56,990 nt of DNA. Origin: Ardenticatenaceae bacterium. Its GTDB lineage: Bacteria > Chloroflexota > Anaerolineae > Promineifilales > Promineifilaceae. The stretch is taken from assembly GCA_020634495.1 (NCBI GenBank), contig JACKBR010000030.1:1-56990 (forward strand). The letters run 5' to 3'. Both the position numbers and the translations under genes were made by a program. Under the pieces are notes generated by a model. That model was not told the origin of the DNA. It searched no databases and worked only from the letters and a program-made list of their open reading frames with translations. Below are positions 7,836-15,778 of this stretch, piece by piece; the stretch's first letter is position 1, and every line of letters begins with the position of its first letter.

Positions 7836-10424
7836 TCATCCATCACCGTATAAATAATCGTAAATGACAAAGCCCACGAAGATGCGCTCAATGTAGAGTC
7901 GCGTTTCGGGAAAATTTACAATTTCCACAAATAAATCCAAATCGCTGCCAGCCTGGTTGTGCCAGCGGGCGGCATTGCCGGGGCCGCCATTGTAGGCGGA
8001 CAGGGCAGCGTGGACATCGCCATCAAAGGTGTTGAGCTGCTGGCTGAGGTAAAAAGCGCCAAAATTTAATCCCACGTATGGTTTGTACAAATCTTCATTA
8101 ACAAAATCGGGCCAGCGCAGCAAATTGGCAATGTACGCCCCGGTATCGGGAATGACCTGGCTAAGCCCTTGCGCCGCCGCGCCGGAGCGAGCAAAGCTCT
8201 CGAAGAGGCTCTCTTGCCGCACCAGGCTAAATTGCAGGCGTGGATCAAACTCGTACTTGTCAGCCAGCGGCAAAATGAGATCGGCATAGTAGGTTGGGTA
8301 AGCCAGTTGGCCAATAAATTTGGGCGCTTCAAACGCGGTCTGGCCAGAGAGATTGAGTACGGCCGTTGCTGCCAAAATCGACGAGCGGTAGAGGCCAATC
8401 TCGCGGAAGTATAAAGCTAACTGGTAGCTCAATAAAGCATCATCCGCCACCGAAGCGCGTAAATTTTCAAACTCTGCCTTGGCCGCCTCAAACAGCCCGG
8501 CGTCCCACAATTTTTGGCCCACAACCCGGCGGGGATCGGCTGCCAGGCTGGGGGCAAGCTGGCTAACGGCGGCATCATCCTCCAGCAGCAGCCAATCGCG
8601 CAGCCACGCCTCGGCCTCCTGCTGCAAGGCTTCTTGCTCAAGGGGCGTGGGCGGGAAGAAACGGCCGTCTCCCACAAACGGTTCCTCATCCGCCGCCAAC
8701 CCCTCAGCCCGCAGCCAATAATAATCGAGCCGCCGGTTGGTGAGCAGCAGTCGCTGCATATCGGCGGCAATTTGTTCAGGATCAGGGGCGGGAACGGCCG
8801 TTGCCGTTGGTGTGCCGGTGGGTAGGGGCGTGGCAACAGGCGTGGCCGTTGCCGCGGGCGCATAGCTGGGCAAGGTTCGCTGGAGCCACACCAGACCCGC
8901 CCCGGCATACTCCGTTTGGGGGTTCACCTGGATGAGCTGATGCCAAAGAGAAACGGCCGTAGGAATATCGCCAGATTCGTTGGCCAGCCAGCCCGCCCAA
9001 AACAGCCCCTCGGCGGCATCGGCAAAATCGGGGTAGCTGGTGCCAAGTAATGTGTAGAGGGAAACGGCCGTGTCCACATCGCCTAAATCTTCGGCGGCGT
9101 TGGCGCCTCGCCAGGCGGCCAGGGGTGCATCTTCACCATCGGGAAACTGCGCCAGATAGTCCTGGTAAAGTTGCAGGGCAACGGCCGTTTCACCCAATCT
9201 CGCCCGCAAATTAGCCTCTTCAAACAAGCCGTTGGCTGGAGCCACGGCTGCGTACTGCTGCATGGCAGCGAACGCTTCCGCATTGCTGCCCATTGCCTCG
9301 TAGCTCCAGGCAATAAAAAGGTGCGCTTCGGCAGGATAATCATCGGGGCGAATGGCAATCGCCCGTTCAAAAGCGGCGATGGCGGGCTGGTACGAATCGG
9401 CATAAAAGTTGACCAGCCCGCGCTGGTACTCATCCACCACCACGCCAGCTTCAACCAACTGCACCAGACCCAAATAACTTTCATAAGCGCGGGGGTACTG
9501 GGTGATGCCAATGCGAAAACGGCCGTACGCGCCGTCGGTGTCTTCTGCGGCCAGTAAGGCCATCCCGGCCAAATAGTTCATTTGGCCCTTGGTAAATTCC
9601 GTGCGGGCCAGATCGCGAATAGCGTCGTATTGGCTGATCGCTTCGCTGAGACGGCCGTTTTCCAGATAAAGTTGGGCCAGCGCCTGCCGGTTGGCAATTT
9701 CTTGCAGCCGCTGCGCTGGGGCATCAATCGCCGCTTCATACGCCGCCACCACCGAGGCAACTTCCCCATTGGCCCGGTAAATGTCGGCCAGCAGCGGCTC
9801 CACGTAGGCGGACATGTCGGGATTTTGCCCCAGGTAAAATTGGTAAGCGGCAATGGCCAGGGCGGGATCGCCGACGGCCGTATGCAGCTGCCCCAGCCGC
9901 AAATGCACGTCGCTTGGGCTGGAATCGGGGAATTGGTTGAGCAGATCGGTAAATGCCTGGATCGCTTCAGGGAAACGGCCGTCTCCCTGATACGCCACGC
10001 CCAACTGGTACAAGATGTACATCTGCTGGGAAGCGGTGTAATTTTCTTGAATTTGTCTGGCCGCTGCCAGATTGACAATAGCAGCCCCGAAGTCGCCGTT
10101 GTGCAGTTGGGTTTCGGCCAGGGTGAGGCGCATGGCGGGTTCGGGAGATGGCGTGGGCGAGGGCAGCGGGGTGACTGTGGGCAAGGGGGTGACGCTGGGG
10201 AGGGGAACGGCCGTGTCTTCGGCAAGCTGCCCGGCCTGTGGCCGCGGCGTGGGTGGTGCCAGGGTGGGCAAGCCAGAGGCCAGAGTAGGCGTTGGCTGGC
10301 GGGTTGAAACGGCCGTTGGCTGCAACACGTCGCTGGTCGCTGGCGCAGATTCTCCACAGGCGCTCAGCCAGAACAAACTGGCTATGAGCACCCCGATGAC
10401 CCAAAATTTTCGCACTTTTTGCAT
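7836..10424 (-). CDS. TPR-repeat lipoprotein with SLT lytic transglycosylase domain
   Basis: The 862-residue protein starts with a lipoprotein signal peptide (lipobox WLSAC, Cys at about residue 23) and a Thr/Pro linker. A long helical region of tetratricopeptide repeats follows (about residues 95-560). The C-terminal SLT domain spans about 700-850: LVRQESLFESFARSGAAAQG carries the catalytic Glu, then GLSQVIPDTG, VGLNFGAFYLSQQL and ALSAYNGGPGNA. It would cleave peptidoglycan from the outer face of the membrane, with an architecture like Slt70. The gene holds twelve copies of ACGGCCGT, giving repeated TAV and DGR/NGR tripeptides within the TPR array and linkers. Confidence 0.92.
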   Translation of the reverse strand: MQKVRKFWVIGVLIASLFWLSACGESAPATSDVLQPTAVSTRQPTPTLASGLPTLAPPTPRPQAGQLAEDTAVPLPSVTPLPTVTPLPSPTPSPEPAMRLTLAETQLHNGDFGAAIVNLAAARQIQENYTASQQMYILYQLGVAYQGDGRFPEAIQAFTDLLNQFPDSSPSDVHLRLGQLHTAVGDPALAIAAYQFYLGQNPDMSAYVEPLLADIYRANGEVASVVAAYEAAIDAPAQRLQEIANRQALAQLYLENGRLSEAISQYDAIRDLARTEFTKGQMNYLAGMALLAAEDTDGAYGRFRIGITQYPRAYESYLGLVQLVEAGVVVDEYQRGLVNFYADSYQPAIAAFERAIAIRPDDYPAEAHLFIAWSYEAMGSNAEAFAAMQQYAAVAPANGLFEEANLRARLGETAVALQLYQDYLAQFPDGEDAPLAAWRGANAAEDLGDVDTAVSLYTLLGTSYPDFADAAEGLFWAGWLANESGDIPTAVSLWHQLIQVNPQTEYAGAGLVWLQRTLPSYAPAATATPVATPLPTGTPTATAVPAPDPEQIAADMQRLLLTNRRLDYYWLRAEGLAADEEPFVGDGRFFPPTPLEQEALQQEAEAWLRDWLLLEDDAAVSQLAPSLAADPRRVVGQKLWDAGLFEAAKAEFENLRASVADDALLSYQLALYFREIGLYRSSILAATAVLNLSGQTAFEAPKFIGQLAYPTYYADLILPLADKYEFDPRLQFSLVRQESLFESFARSGAAAQGLSQVIPDTGAYIANLLRWPDFVNEDLYKPYVGLNFGAFYLSQQLNTFDGDVHAALSAYNGGPGNAARWHNQAGSDLDLFVEIVNFPETRLYIERIFVGFVIYDYLYGDG

Positions 10425-10465
10425 AGAGTGAGCGTATTCAGAAAGAATAAAATGTGAAATAGGTA

Positions 10466-10500
10466 GCGGGGGAAAGTGAGAAAGTTCTCACTTTCCCCGC
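10466..10500. repeat. Near-perfect hairpin GCGGGGGAAAGTGAGAA
   Basis: The 17-base arm at 10466-10482 is followed almost directly by its complement TTCTCACTTTCCCCGC (485-500), with one bulged G. It sits in the 218-base gap between two minus-strand genes. No T-run follows, so its role as a terminator is uncertain. Confidence 0.65.
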
Positions 10501-10532
10501 ATTGTAATGTTTCACTATGTTTGCAGATTCCA

Positions 10533-10593
10533 AGACCCGAAGGGTTTTTCTGTCGAGAAGTCTATCGTGTATCAAGCAAAACCCTTCGGGTCT
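10533..10593. repeat. Inverted repeat AGACCCGAAGGGTTTT
   Basis: Sixteen-base perfect arms lie at 10533-10548 and 10578-10593 with a 29-base spacer that also contains a shorter GTCGAG/CTCGAC pair around it. It may act as an intergenic terminator or as a dispersed element. Confidence 0.65.
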
Positions 10594-10642
10594 GGCTCGA
10601 CAAGTAAATTAAACGTGCAAAGATAGTGATGTTTAACGCCCT

Positions 10643-11557
10643 TTAGGAATTGGCCTCTTTTTCTTCCCGCTCTTCAATTTCTTCCATCGCCTCTTCAACC
10701 GCTTCTTCAATCATCTCTTCATCCAACACGGTGCGGGTCATGAGGTCCCAGCCCAGGTAGAGCAGCGAAAACTGGAGAAAACCAAGCCAGGCAAAGAGAA
10801 CTTGCAGGGCCAGTTTGGCATTGCCAGCCTGGGCCTGCACGGTGCTTTGGGTGGTATTTATTGTGCTGTTGATGTTTTGCACAATGCCAACGTAATCACC
10901 CAGCAGCGGATCAACATCGGCGACACGGCCGTTTATCACGGCCAGATCGTCTGAAACAGCATAAATATTTTGTGACACGTTGCCCAGGTTTTCATTAGCG
11001 GCCGTCAGGCTGGGCTCCAACTCCCGCAGCCGGTCAGGAAATCCATCTAAACTTGTGCCTAAACCAGAGACGGTTTCATCAAATGGCACGGTAGGGGCAT
11101 AGTTGACGCCTAAATCGTAGTTGAGTTCAAACCCCAGAATCTCTTCTTCAATCTTGAAAGCGTTCAGGGTAATCAACGTATCGTCGATGACGCCAGCCAC
11201 CTCGGCCACGGCAGGAATGGCTTCTTGAACAGACTCAATGCTGTTGGGCGCATCCTCCCCGGTGATTTGGGCGACTTCTTCCAGCAAGGGTTGGGTGTCG
11301 GCAATGGTTTGGGCCAGGGAATCGGCCGTTTCTCCAACGGTTACCAGGCTGGCGTTGACATCGCCAATGGTGCCCCGCGCCAACGCCAACGTATCTTCAA
11401 CCGTTGCCAAACTATCGCCCGTCAGCCCCAAGGTGTCGTCCAGCACCTTGACCACAGCATCTACAGCCCGCCCACTGTAAACAATGCCCCCAATGCTGAG
11501 CAGCACGCCCAAAAGGCCGATGACCAACAATACAAATCCTGCAATTTTACGAAACAT
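10643..11557 (-). CDS. Membrane protein with long helical extracytoplasmic domain (paralogue 1)
   Basis: The protein has 304 residues: an N-terminal transmembrane helix (residues 6-27), a long alpha-helical, probably coiled-coil region rich in small polar heptads, a short conserved block (EEILGFELNYDLGVNYAPTV, about residues 136-155), a second helical region, a second transmembrane helix near residue 255-273, and a Glu-rich tail (MIEEAVEEAMEEIEEREEK). It is a paralogue of 11659-12525, with the same order and the same EEILGF...YDLGV-Y-AP-VPFD block. The topology recalls a chemoreceptor sensor region, but no signalling domain is present. A strong AAGGAGG precedes the ATG. Function is unknown. 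Confidence 0.82.
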   Translation of the reverse strand: MFRKIAGFVLLVIGLLGVLLSIGGIVYSGRAVDAVVKVLDDTLGLTGDSLATVEDTLALARGTIGDVNASLVTVGETADSLAQTIADTQPLLEEVAQITGEDAPNSIESVQEAIPAVAEVAGVIDDTLITLNAFKIEEEILGFELNYDLGVNYAPTVPFDETVSGLGTSLDGFPDRLRELEPSLTAANENLGNVSQNIYAVSDDLAVINGRVADVDPLLGDYVGIVQNINSTINTTQSTVQAQAGNAKLALQVLFAWLGFLQFSLLYLGWDLMTRTVLDEEMIEEAVEEAMEEIEEREEKEANS

Positions 11558-11587
11558 GTCCCTCTTCCTCCTTAAAATGAGTAAAGG

Positions 11588-11650
11588 AGTGAAAAGTATT
11601 AAGTGAAAAGTAAAAAGGTCTTTTCACTGTTCACTTTTTACCTCTCACTC
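11588..11650. repeat. GTGAAAAGTAAAAAG-type word-repeat hairpin
   Basis: GTGAAAAGTATTAAGTGAAA and AGTAAAAAGG are followed by their inverse (TTTTCACTGTTCACTTTTTA). The element lies between the two paralogous membrane-protein genes. Confidence 0.7.
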
Positions 11651-11658
11651 AAAGAAAA

Positions 11659-12525
11659 CTAATCATTTAAGTCGCTGGATGATACGGCCGTTTCTCGCCG
11701 ACCGGTTATCAATTCCCAACCCAGATACAACGGGGCCACCTGGGTAATGGCCAACCAAACCATAACCAGCGTGATCCCATTTTTAATGTTTTGAATTTCG
11801 CTGTTAATTTGGGCACGAAGTTGGCGCGTGTTGTCGTTGGTGGCGGTGATGAGAATGATGTATTCGTCGAGGATGGGGTCTAGCTCGTTGATACGGCCGT
11901 TAACCGTGTTCAAATCGTCCGCCAAATTGCGAATATCCTGGCTCACCGTCTGCAAATTTCCAGAGGTCACGTTGATGTACACTTGCAGCGTGCGCAGGCT
12001 CTCTGGCAAGCCTTCCAGCCCTTCGCCCAGCTCCCGCACCGACTGATCAAACGGCACTTCTGGGGCGTAATCCACGCCCAGATCGTATTGAATGGGAAAG
12101 CCCAAAATCTCCTCATCAATGCGAAAGCTGTTCAGCGTGACCAACGTGCGGTCGATGACCCCAGCCACCTGCTCCAAACTAGGAAATGCCTCCTCGATGG
12201 TTTCCAGGCTGTCTGGCACCTGCTCTGAGGCAACGCTAGAAATTTGCCCCAGCAACGGCCGTGAATCGCTAACCGTTTGGGCCAAATCATCCGCGGTGGT
12301 TTCGGCCGTTTCCATCACGGTATTCACGTCGGCAATGCTGCTTTTGGCCAGCAGCAGCGTTTCTGACACCGTATCCAAACTTTGCGACGTCAACTGCAAG
12401 GTTTGGTCAAAATTGGCCGCAATTCTATCCACAAGGCCATAGCCCAATCGTGCCCCAAACACGGCCAGGAAAATGCCGCCAACGGCAATGAGCAACATGA
12501 GCAAACCAAGAAAACGGCGAAACAT
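11659..12525 (-). CDS. Membrane protein with long helical extracytoplasmic domain (paralogue 2)
   Basis: The protein has about 288 residues starting MFRRFLGLLMLLIAVGG. The frame is open 22 codons further up, but that part is encoded by the AGTGAAAAG repeat, and GGGAG lies six bases before the ATG at 12525, so this start is chosen. The layout matches the paralogue at 10643-11557: N-terminal transmembrane helix, helical region, block DEEILGFPIQYDLGVDYAPE, more helix, a C-terminal membrane helix, then a short tail. The two products may form a hetero-oligomer; this is inference from adjacency and similarity. No known domain is recognised. Confidence 0.8.
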   Translation of the reverse strand: MFRRFLGLLMLLIAVGGIFLAVFGARLGYGLVDRIAANFDQTLQLTSQSLDTVSETLLLAKSSIADVNTVMETAETTADDLAQTVSDSRPLLGQISSVASEQVPDSLETIEEAFPSLEQVAGVIDRTLVTLNSFRIDEEILGFPIQYDLGVDYAPEVPFDQSVRELGEGLEGLPESLRTLQVYINVTSGNLQTVSQDIRNLADDLNTVNGRINELDPILDEYIILITATNDNTRQLRAQINSEIQNIKNGITLVMVWLAITQVAPLYLGWELITGRRETAVSSSDLND

Positions 12526-12549
12526 ACTTTTCTCCCATTGGGAGAGTGC

Positions 12550-12614
12550 TAAGTAATAAGTGAAAAGTGAAAAGTCGTATATTCTTTTCACTTTTTACTA
12601 TTCACTTTTTACTC
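12550..12614. repeat. AGTGAAAAGTGAAAAG-type word-repeat hairpin
   Basis: AAGTAATAAGTGAAAAGTGA is followed by the inverse words TTTTCACTTTTTACTATTCA, giving a long AT-rich hairpin upstream of the 11659-12525 gene. Confidence 0.7.
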
Positions 12615-12645
12615 TCTTCTCTGAAGCAACAATTACAAGCTAACC

Positions 12646-13350
12646 TCAAGGCCGGTAGACCGTACCCACCAGCCCGTCGTATTTTAATCCAGCCAGGGCA
12701 TTTGTCACAGAATCGCGATCAATGGTGCCAGATGCGGACTGGCCAGCCGACATGGCCTGGAAGAGAAGCTGCATGGCATCGTAGGTGGCTGCGGCGTAAG
12801 GGCCAGCCGTTTCGTCGAAGGGGGTTACGGCATTGTAGGCGCTTTGGAAATCAGCGGGGAGTAACGCAGGGTCTTGCGGGCTAAAAGGGGACGTGCCCAA
12901 GGGCAAAAGCGGCAGGTCGGCCTCGGCATAGATTGGTTGGGCAACGGCCGTTGTCTCCAGCAACCCATGCCCAATCACAGCCACAACAGCGGAATCAATT
13001 GTGAGGGAAACGGCCGTTTCCCCCGCCAACTGTTCATCCCCCCGATCGTCTAGCGCCACCAGCGCCACCCGATAGCCGCCAATGCCACCAGCCTGGTTCA
13101 CCTCGCGCACCGCCAGCCGCGCCGCATAAATCGCATCATAGCCCAGCTCCCGCTGCGCCCCCTCAAATGGAGCCACCAGACCAATTTTGATGACAGGTTG
13201 GACGCTGGCACAACTTACAAGAACAGTAATCAGTGAGCAGTAAACAGTAAGCAGTAGCCAGTTCCTTTTAACTGAAAACTGAATACTGAAAACTGAATAC
13301 TGACTCTTTTTCTCAGCGGCAGCGCTGCACATTGGCCAGATGCTCCTCAT
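12646..13350 (-). CDS. Shortened periplasmic-binding-protein-like lipoprotein (LivK type)
   Basis: The frame has up to 234 residues. The mature part begins CASVQPVIKIGLVAPFEGAQ and has the type I periplasmic-binding pattern: IGLVAPFEG, YAARLAVREVNQAGGIGGYR, VALVALDDRGD, VVAVIGHG. From about residue 150 it jumps to the last helices (Y-A-A-A-T-Y-D-A-M-Q-L-L). Family members are usually 350-400 residues, so the central lobe-two region is missing. The lipoprotein signal peptide (LLLTVYCSLITVLVSC) is largely encoded by CAGTAATCAGT-family repeat DNA. The start is uncertain: ATG at 13350 and 13332 both overlap the mltG end. It may be a decayed or minimal sensor. Confidence 0.7.
   Translation of the reverse strand: MRSIWPMCSAAAEKKSQYSVFSIQFSVKRNWLLLTVYCSLITVLVSCASVQPVIKIGLVAPFEGAQRELGYDAIYAARLAVREVNQAGGIGGYRVALVALDDRGDEQLAGETAVSLTIDSAVVAVIGHGLLETTAVAQPIYAEADLPLLPLGTSPFSPQDPALLPADFQSAYNAVTPFDETAGPYAAATYDAMQLLFQAMSAGQSASGTIDRDSVTNALAGLKYDGLVGTVYRP
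13216..13305. repeat. CAGTAATCAGT-family word repeat within a signal-peptide coding region
   Basis: Plus-strand words CAGTAATCAGTGAGCAGTAA and ACAGTAAGCAGTAG are followed by the inverse AACTGAAAACTGAATACTGA. The block overlaps the region encoding the signal peptide of the binding-protein-like gene at 12646-13350. Confidence 0.7.
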
Positions 13351-14533
13351 AGGTCACGCTAAACGCATGGCTGCCAGAAACGGCCGCTTCGCAATCCGCC
13401 ACAAAAAAGATGAACTCTGTTTGAGTAGGGAAGGCCACCGCCTCCAGCGACGACAGGCTGGGGTTGGCAATTGGCCCTGGCGGCAAACCGGCGTAAAGGT
13501 AGGTGTTGTAAGGGGAATCCAGCGCCAAATCCTCCAAGAAAAGCGGCGATTTCCACCAGCTATCGCTTGCTGGCTGGTAGCCAAGCGGGTACTGCACGGT
13601 AGGGTCGGCTTCCAGCTTAATGCCCTGCGCCAGCCGGTTGTAAAACACGCCCGCAATAATCGGCCGTTCGCTGGCCACCACCGCCTCCCGCTCCACAATC
13701 GCCGCCAGCGTCACCGCCTGATACACCGTCAAGCCCTGGTTCTGAAACCCTTGCCGCAGCCCCACGGTCGTGCGGCGATCAAATGTTTGCAGCATCAAAT
13801 TCACCAAATAGACGGCATCGGCGTCTGGGGGCACGCGGTAGGTGTCGGGGAAAAGATACCCTTCCAGGGAGGCGGTGGCAGGTAAATCTGCCAATGATGT
13901 GTATGGCGTGAGGTCAAATGCTGCCTGGCGCTGGGCAATGGCCAGGAATTGGGCAGCATCAATATTTGCCGTTGGATTATCAGCCAGATGATCAGCCATC
14001 TGCTCTACACGCCAGCCCTCCACAAAGCGCACCGTATCTTCCCGCACCACTGCTTCTGTCAGGGAAGCGGCCATTTGCGGGATGGTTTGCTGGGGATCGA
14101 TGATGTATTCACCTGCCTCTAGCTGGGCATCCAGGCCATGATAGCGCAGGTAGTTGAGGAACAGCTCCGTGTCATTCAACAGACCCGCGGCGGCCAGATT
14201 TGCAGCAATGGCATCGGCCGATTCGCCTGCCGCAATCGTGAACGGCGCGGGCGTGAAGCCAGTCCCGGCGGGCTGCTCAAGTTCATCCGCGTGGGTGGCC
14301 AGGTAGGTTTGCAAATAAATGTCGCGGGCTTGCAGGGAACGGCCGTTCCCCCCAACATCGCCCCCCAACCATTGAAAATAAAACAGCAGCCCCGCCGACA
14401 CACAGGCCGTCAGCACCACCAGCAGCAGCGCCGACCGCGCCAAACAGCCCAGCGACCGTCGTTTTGGGCTGCGCGGTGGCTCTTCAAATGGGTCCTTGCG
14501 GCGCTGTGGCCGAACTTTTTGCGTTTCTATAAT
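13313..14533 (-). CDS. mltG: Endolytic murein transglycosylase MltG (YceG-like)
   Basis: A basic cytoplasmic stretch precedes one transmembrane helix (ALLLVVLTACVSAGLLFYF), a LysM-like subdomain (ITIAAGESADAIAANL-like, about 50 residues on) and the YceG catalytic domain. Motifs are TVRFVEGWRVEQMADHL, SLEGYLFPDTYRVP, LAAIVEREAV with the catalytic Glu, GVFYNRLAQGIKLEADPTVQ, and Y-N-T-Y-L-Y-A-G-L-P-P-G-P-I-A-N-P. The enzyme ends nascent glycan strands. The start is unusual: coding-like sequence runs up to a TGA followed by ATT (14533) with AGAGGTGA just before it and no ATG. The first standard candidate is TTG at 14443, which would cut off the cytoplasmic tail. It precedes the binding-protein-like gene. 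Confidence 0.9.
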   Translation of the reverse strand: MIETQKVRPQRRKDPFEEPPRSPKRRSLGCLARSALLLVVLTACVSAGLLFYFQWLGGDVGGNGRSLQARDIYLQTYLATHADELEQPAGTGFTPAPFTIAAGESADAIAANLAAAGLLNDTELFLNYLRYHGLDAQLEAGEYIIDPQQTIPQMAASLTEAVVREDTVRFVEGWRVEQMADHLADNPTANIDAAQFLAIAQRQAAFDLTPYTSLADLPATASLEGYLFPDTYRVPPDADAVYLVNLMLQTFDRRTTVGLRQGFQNQGLTVYQAVTLAAIVEREAVVASERPIIAGVFYNRLAQGIKLEADPTVQYPLGYQPASDSWWKSPLFLEDLALDSPYNTYLYAGLPPGPIANPSLSSLEAVAFPTQTEFIFFVADCEAAVSGSHAFSVTYEEHLANVQRCR

Positions 14534-14540
14534 TCACCTC

Positions 14541-14602
14541 TAGGAGAGGTAATTGAGTAATTACAAACCCATTTTACTCAATTTCCCAATTACTCAATTA
14601 CA
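14541..14602. repeat. GTAATTGAGTAATTAC-type word-repeat hairpin
   Basis: GAGGTAATTGAGTAATTAC is followed by ACTCAATTTCCCAATTACTC and AATTAC, its inverse. It lies between ruvX and mltG and overlaps the last codons of ruvX. Confidence 0.6.
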
Positions 14603-15030
14603 TTCCGCTGCGCGTCCAAATAGCTTTGCAAAATAAACGCCGCCGCCACGGCATCGACCTGCTGGCGGGCTTTTTTGCCTCGCTTACCGCGCTGGCGCAA
14701 GCTTTCTTCGGCGCGGACGGTGGTGAAGCTCTCATCCCAAAATTCAACGGGAATGTCGCACTGTTGGCTGAACTCGGCCATGTAGTTGCGAATCCACACG
14801 GCCGTATCGCTGTCACCACCCTCACTCGTTGTCGGTAAACCAACAACCAGCAGCGTCACCTGCTGCTCCGCCAAAATTTGCTGGTAGCGGGCAAAATCTT
14901 CCTCGCGGGATTTGCGCTTTACCACGCCGTAGGATTGGGCAATGGTGCGCGTGGGATCGCTGATGGCCACGCCAATGCGCACACTGCCCAAATCCAAAGC
15001 CATCACCCGGCCAGGGTAGCGCGAACTCAC
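14590..15030 (-). CDS. ruvX: Putative pre-16S rRNA nuclease / Holliday-junction resolvase RuvX (YqgF)
   Basis: The 146-residue protein is full length for the family. The RNase-H-like fold is visible as MALDLGSVRIGVAISDPTRT (first catalytic Asp), VVGLPTTSEGG, EFWDESFTTVRAEE and the C-terminal KARQQVDAVAAAFILQSYLD with the last catalytic Asp. YqgF proteins mature 16S rRNA ends and may resolve DNA junctions. The start is a GTG preceded by GGAGAG that lies across the end of the Nudix gene; the two genes are two bases apart and must be co-transcribed. Confidence 0.92.
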   Translation of the reverse strand: MSSRYPGRVMALDLGSVRIGVAISDPTRTIAQSYGVVKRKSREEDFARYQQILAEQQVTLLVVGLPTTSEGGDSDTAVWIRNYMAEFSQQCDIPVEFWDESFTTVRAEESLRQRGKRGKKARQQVDAVAAAFILQSYLDAQRNVIE

Positions 15031-15032
15031 AA

Positions 15033-15581
15033 TTACAGCTCTCCCAGCGCGTGCAGGGCAAAAAAGAGCGCGCTTTGCTGCACAGAATCCATAATTTCCC
15101 CGGCAAATAACTTTTGCTTGACCTGCGAAATGGGCATTCTAAGCAGGTCCATCTCCTCGTGTTCGTCCCAAACGGGAACGGCCGTTTCCACCACGCCAGT
15201 TGCCAAAAAATAGAACGCTTTACAGCTCAGCCGCGCCGGGTCTGGCGAGCCGCTGCCAATAAGCCGCATCTCGGCGCAGGCACAGCCCGTTTCTTCCAGC
15301 AGCTCGCGTTGCGCTGCCGCCAGGGGCGATTCACCTTTATCAATGAGGCCGCCGGGCGTTTCTAGCAGGGTTTGGCCCACGCCATGCCGGTAAATGCGCA
15401 CAAACAAAATCTCGCTCGCCGCTGTGACCGGGACAATATTCACGTAATCGCCGCTTTCCATGATGTAGTACGGGTCGATGAGACGGCCGTTGCCCATTTC
15501 ACACCGGTCTGCCCGCACCGCAATCCACTCATTTTGCAGCAAATATTCCGAGTTTAATACTTTCCAATCTAGTTGATGCAT
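15033..15581 (-). CDS. Nudix hydrolase (ADP-ribose pyrophosphatase-like)
   Basis: The 182-residue protein carries a complete Nudix box from about residue 75: GGLIDKGESPLAAAQRELLE followed by ETG, matching GX5EX7REUXEEXGU. The preceding YRHGVGQTLLETPGG segment is typical of the ADP-ribose / nucleoside-diphosphate-sugar pyrophosphatase subgroup. It would hydrolyse a nucleoside diphosphate linked to another group in the cytoplasm; the exact substrate cannot be told. N-G-R near residue 32 and E-T-A-V-P near 132 are encoded by ACGGCCGT copies. It sits directly upstream of ruvX. No clear Shine-Dalgarno precedes the ATG. Confidence 0.9.
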   Translation of the reverse strand: MHQLDWKVLNSEYLLQNEWIAVRADRCEMGNGRLIDPYYIMESGDYVNIVPVTAASEILFVRIYRHGVGQTLLETPGGLIDKGESPLAAAQRELLEETGCACAEMRLIGSGSPDPARLSCKAFYFLATGVVETAVPVWDEHEEMDLLRMPISQVKQKLFAGEIMDSVQQSALFFALHALGEL

Positions 15582-15691
15582 ATTTTTTTCTTTTTGCCAC
15601 AGAGGACGCAGAGGTTTAAGAGAAGATAGCTGTGGCTTTTTTCATTGTCTGGATTACGGCCGTTTTGACTTGTCGTTTCCCCTACGATTCA

Positions 15692-15778
15692 CAAATAAAG
15701 TGTGCAAGTATGCAGGTTTGCAAGTGTTCAAGCGAATTACTTGCCACTTGCATACTTGCCACTTGCATACTCTTTCAC
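15692..15778. repeat. GCAAGTATGCAGGTTTGCAAG-like word-repeat hairpin
   Basis: TGCAAGTATGCAGGTTTGCA and AGTGTTCAAG are followed by inverse words ACTTGCCACTTGCATACTTG and CCACTTGCATAC. The end touches the stop region of the baseplate-J gene. Confidence 0.65.

Noticed and set aside
12526..12591. N-terminal extension of the 11659-12525 protein
   Set aside because: The extra codons are repeat DNA, and a good Shine-Dalgarno (GGGAG) directs the start at 12525.
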